64,000 nucleotides of DNA from Spirodela intermedia (taxonomy: Eukaryota > Streptophyta > Magnoliopsida > Alismatales > Araceae). Location: positions 4,798,501 to 4,862,500 of the forward strand of contig LR746269.1 of NCBI GenBank assembly GCA_902729315.2. Reading direction: 5' to 3'. The position numbers were made by a program, and so were the translations under genes. Each line of letters opens with the position of its first letter. The stretch's first letter is position 1. The notes under the pieces are model-generated. The model ran no database searches. It worked only from the letters and a program-made list of their open reading frames with translations, and was not told the origin of the DNA. Shown here piece after piece: positions 60,334 through 64,000 of this stretch.

Positions 60334-63300
60334 TCATATGATGGTTCCGCTGGGGATCAGAGCATCCTTGATGATTGTCACGATGCCGCTCTTGATGAAA
60401 TAGCCGTCTGTTTCCCTTGCAGCTTCTTGCACGTTGTCGGAGTTGACAATCTGCACAAATCGGACCCGGGATGAGAAGAAAGCTCCCATTTTGAACTGGA
60501 GGAGTCAAAACTGGTGACTGAGAGAACTCTCGAAAAAAACACCTTCACATTGTCGCCGATCCGAGCATTCTTGTCGATGATCGCCTTCTTGATGTGGGTG
60601 TTCTTCCCTATTCCAATTGGGACGCTGCCCTTGGCTGCCAGGAACCTCTTGTCGGCATCCGTCTGCCAGAGAACCATGATCAGCCATCAAGACACATTCC
60701 ATAAAAGGAATGAACAGTAACCCAGATGCGGAAATCTACTCCATGGAGTGATCATGCAGAAAAAAAAAAATCATTTTTATTCTTTTTTCAGAAGTTCTGT
60801 TGGTCTGGGAAGAATGGTACCTCATAGTAGTCAGCTCCCATGAGCAAGGTGTCTTCTATGATTGCGCCCTCAGAGATGTAGGAGCGCAGACCGACTACAG
60901 AGTGGTGAATCTTGCAGTTCTGGGGTGGGAAGCAGAGACGAGGTGGTCAGAACTCAGAAAGCAACAGTAGCATAGCCAGTATCGGCTTACCTTGATCACA
61001 CAGCCTTCGCCAATAACACTATCTGTAACATCAGCATCCAGCATCTTGGAAGGTGGGAGATACCGAGGTTGGGTGTAGATTGGTGAGGAACGGTCATAGA
61101 AGCTGCAGATTACAATGGCAGAGACCAGAAGCTGAGGTGAGGGAGGGGAGGGACGGAAGAGCATGGGATTGATTGATTAATGGGCTCTACTCAGTGACCA
61201 TTGAGATAGATGTACCTGAAATCTGGGATTGGTTTCTTCGTGATCCCAAGGTTTGCATTGTAGAATGCTTCAATGGTACCAATGTCTTCCCAGTACCCAT
61301 CAAACAGGTAGGCTTGAACCTGCCAATAATGGTATTGATGAGAAATCTGAGATGGCTTCGCAACACAAGGAACTCTAAATCACTGTTGGGATGAGGCAAC
61401 ATGCCAATCTGGGGTACTACTGCCTTGAATGGAATTTTACAAGAATGAAATAAGACAGATAACTGAAGAGAGAGAGAGAGAGATACCCTCAAGCCAATAG
61501 AAGTAGCACCAGGTATGACTTCACTTCCGAAGTCATTAGCCCCTGGAAACTCATTACTTAGGAGGTTCAGCATTACATCCTTGCTGACAACATAAATGCC
61601 CATACTGGCAATGAAAGGCATTTCTTTAGCTCTCTCGTCATCCAGGCCTAATATCGTTGTATCGACCTGCAGCAAGATACACAGTTGAATGGGTTTTCTA
61701 TAAGCACTTGTGGTCATGGCAGGGGAGTATCAGGAATGCTTTCAGGCGAACTGACCTTCATTCCTTTGAGTTGCTCCCCCTTTGGCTTCTCAGCAAACTC
61801 AATTATCCGGCCTTCTTCGTCAATTTTCATCAGACCAAAGGCAGTAGCCCGCTTTTCATCCATGGGAAGAGCTGCCACTGTGATATCTGCATCTGTTTCT
61901 CTGTGTGCTTGAATGAACCTCTCATAATCCATACGATATAAATGATCTCCAGCAAGAATAAGGAACTCCATGACATTATGCTCCTCAAAAAGCCACAGGT
62001 ACTGTCTCACAGCATCCGCAGTTCCCTGAAAATTAAATCCCATGAGAAATGCAAAAAAAAAAAAAAAAAAAAAAAAAACGTGTCCCGGGAAATCCCCAAC
62101 TTAACTCAAAGGAGTGAAAGGTAACATTTATCGATTTAAATAATATATTAATTACAGAATCATTTAAAGACATTTTAGAGAGATAAATTTAAATAATATA
62201 TTAATTACCTGAAACCAGTTAGGGTTCTCAGGGCTCTGCTGAGCAGCAAGGACTTCCACAAAACCTTCGTTCTTGTATCCACCAATGTTGTTACCATACG
62301 CCCGTGAAAGGTGACGGTTCAGTGAAGCAGAGTTGAACTGTGTCAGCACGTATATCTTTGAGATGTTACTGTTCAAACAGTTGCTGACAGGAATATCAAT
62401 CAGCCGGTAATTTGCTCCCAACGGAACAGCAGGCTTTGCTCGCTTCTTAGTTAGTGGGTACAAGCGAGTCCCAGCTCCACCACCCAGTATGATTCCCAAG
62501 ACACTCTGCAAAAATGAGCAGATGAAACCATCTAGCTTGCCAAAATCGGAACTTTGCATTTCAGAGTCAACAAATCTTCAGAAAAAAAATATATTTTTAA
62601 AGAGATGGGCAGTAAACAAGATTATAATTTTCCATAATAATCGGTAGAAAAATTCAGAACTGGAGAATATGTCGATAAAAGTTTTCATGCATTATGAAAA
62701 TAATCTTTGCAGAAAGACAGATGATATATGCTTCAATGAATCCCAAATATTATTATACCACTAGGAAAATTCTTCAAGATTCACAGGTCTCTGACATATT
62801 CATATATAATGATTTTCCAAAAAAAAAAATGGTGAAGAAACGTGTAACTTGTGAAAATTGGGAAAGATTTAAATATCTTATTTGTTAATTATTACTGGGG
62901 AAGGATTTCTCTGACGATAACATATTCAACAACTGATTGAACAACCTTTCGATCATTAAGTAAGAAAGTGGTATTCATTAGAAGCAAGCACAGAGAAGAC
63001 ACATTCCCGTGGCTCGTACCCCAACGCTCATAAAATCTATACCGAAGAAAATCAGCTTCGTGAAGCCCCGGCATCTGACCCCCGACGGCGATAACGAACA
63101 GAGAAAATTCAGGATCTGGCACATACTACTTGATAACAATTTAACAAAAAAGAATAATAAAAGCGACAAAGAACATCAATGCAAATCCGAAACTCGACTT
63201 CGCCCGCAAAGAGGTGGAGTTCTCGATCAACAAAAGAAACAGAGAAAAAACCAGACTCACCCTGCTGGCCTCGGGATCGAGACAGGTCTGCGAGCTCTTG

Positions 63301-63557
63301 GAGTCAGAAACAGCCTTCGGGGACACGACGACCGGCGACCGGACCGCCGATGATCTCCCACAGCTTCGAGAAACAGCGGAGGGAAGCCTCAACTCCCCTG
63401 CAACGAGGGACGATGACGCGGCCGAAAGATTACGGTTTGAAGGTCTTGAGAAGCCCACTGCCCCTGATCCCCCACCGGCTGGTCTGCTGGATGAAGAGTC
63501 TACAGAACCCAACAGACGAGGGGCAACCCTCGAGATCCCGCTCGCCGCCATCGCCAT
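60334..63557 (-). CDS. APS1: Glucose-1-phosphate adenylyltransferase (ADP-glucose pyrophosphorylase) small subunit, plastidial, 531 aa
   Basis: Makes ADP-glucose from ATP and glucose 1-phosphate, the committed step of starch synthesis, as a tetramer with large subunits. Minus-strand exons 63261-63557, 62209-62505, 61756-62025, 61487-61666, 61216-61319, 60991-61102, 60821-60919, 60543-60662 and 60334-60450 join in phase. The Ser/Arg/Ala-rich first exon is a plastid transit peptide. The mature start has [10 protein letters not shown], containing the cysteine (about C92) that forms the redox-regulated intersubunit bond; cytosolic cereal isoforms lack this region. Motifs: [14 protein letters not shown] (106-118), [53 protein letters not shown] and the beta-helix end [19 protein letters not shown]. 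All catalytic segments look intact, so it should be the active subunit type. A 26-base A run at 62,053-62,078 lies in intron 2. Introns are short apart from the first (755 bp). Confidence 0.96.
62053..62078. repeat. Poly(A/T) tract in AGPase intron 2
   Basis: There are 26 consecutive A on the plus strand (T on the transcribed minus strand), close to the intron's 3' acceptor, where it may act as an extreme polypyrimidine tract. Confidence 0.9.
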
Positions 63558-63654
63558 TGGAGACCTCCCTTCCCTTCCCTTCCCTTTCCTTCCCTTCGCT
63601 CTGCGGCTGCCGCGAGAACGAACTCGTGGCAGCGGTCGCTCGAGGCCTCCTCTC

Positions 63655-63951
63655 TTAAAATAGAAACATAACCTCGAGATCTCCCCGCCTCATTTCTCCA
63701 AACCCCTATAACCTCTCAAATTCTCTTCTTTTCCCGCCATCCTTTTAGTTTTGCCCCGCAAAATCAGGCTTCCAAGAAATTCCATCTACTATTAGGGTAC
63801 ACAAGTAAGGAAACAATTTAACTGCAAACGCATATTCCACCGATCCCGCTTCGGAATGTTGCTCGGCCGCCTCGGACGACAGGCGATAAGACACGTGTGA
63901 CGATCGTGAAATATCTCTTCCACGTGGCATGGTTTTATTGGTTGTCACGTG
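63655..63951 (-). promoter_or_regulatory. AGPase small subunit promoter with TATA-like box and three G-boxes
   Basis: On the minus strand a TATTTTAAG TATA-like box lies at about 63,654-63,663, about 100 bases before the start codon. CACGTG G-boxes lie at 63,892-63,897 (in ACACGTGTGACG), 63,921-63,926 (in CCACGTGGC, an ABRE-like core) and 63,946-63,951 (in TCACGTGA). Three palindromic G-boxes in 60 bases, 335-395 bases upstream of the ATG, suggest bZIP/bHLH control by light, sugar or abscisic acid signals. The motif identity is seen; the regulation is inferred. Confidence 0.6.
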
Positions 63952-64000
63952 ATCATACTGCGCCTCCGAATGTGGGCCACTGATCGGGACATGAACCGCT

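Noticed and set aside
1-64000. CRISPR arrays, operons, phage or bacterial defence systems
   Set aside because: The window is plant nuclear DNA with introns; no regularly spaced repeat-spacer structure or prokaryotic gene cluster was seen.

Overview
The window is nuclear DNA from a flowering plant. The evidence is GT-AG introns, long AT-rich introns and intergenic sequence, plastid and mitochondrial targeting sequences, decayed Ty1/copia and Ty3/gypsy (Athila-type) retrotransposons, and many GA/CT microsatellites. Two genes (PFK and GH17) have very GC-rich coding sequence with strong C/G bias at third positions, while their neighbours are ordinary. That mixture is common in monocots, so a non-grass monocot is my best guess, but the species cannot be fixed from sequence alone.

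Layout. Positions 1-22,600 are gene-poor and repeat-rich. They hold a pair of oppositely oriented copies of a 1.2-1.8 kb repeat (1-1190 and about 5340-7185) around a decayed Athila-like gag region, CT-rich satellites, a 30-bp minisatellite, a second inverted Athila gag fragment, and two copia fragments. From about 22,900 the window becomes genic. A uridine kinase-like/UPRT gene (+, 24,097-33,643, 14 coding exons) converges on a J-domain protein gene (-, 35,746-40,759). A second retrotransposon cluster (about 41,900-45,380) holds a copia pol end, a well-bounded copia LTR, a copia gag/protease fragment, and a gypsy LTR with primer-binding site and protease on the minus strand. After it come a possible short 5' exon set (-, 47,030-47,331), an ATP-dependent phosphofructokinase (+, 47,891-49,493), a GH17 beta-1,3-glucanase with an X8 domain (+, 50,696-52,338), a 62-residue Cys-rich membrane protein (-, 54,329-54,517), COX15 haem A synthase (+, 55,545-59,430) and the plastidial small subunit of ADP-glucose pyrophosphorylase (-, 60,334-63,557).

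The genes are ordinary plant housekeeping and carbohydrate genes, not an operon-like system. They cover pyrimidine salvage, glycolysis, callose/wall glucan turnover, cytochrome oxidase assembly and starch synthesis. I did not find a convincing new multi-gene system. The most notable observations are: the uridine kinase-like protein has lost the catalytic aspartate and one lid arginine of its kinase half while its UPRT half looks intact; three G-boxes lie within 60 bp upstream of the AGPase gene; site II (TGGGCC) clusters lie upstream of both COX15 and PFK; a copia LTR with 7-bp inverted ends sits in the order pol-LTR-gag; and the J-domain gene may have a retrotransposon-filled first intron.
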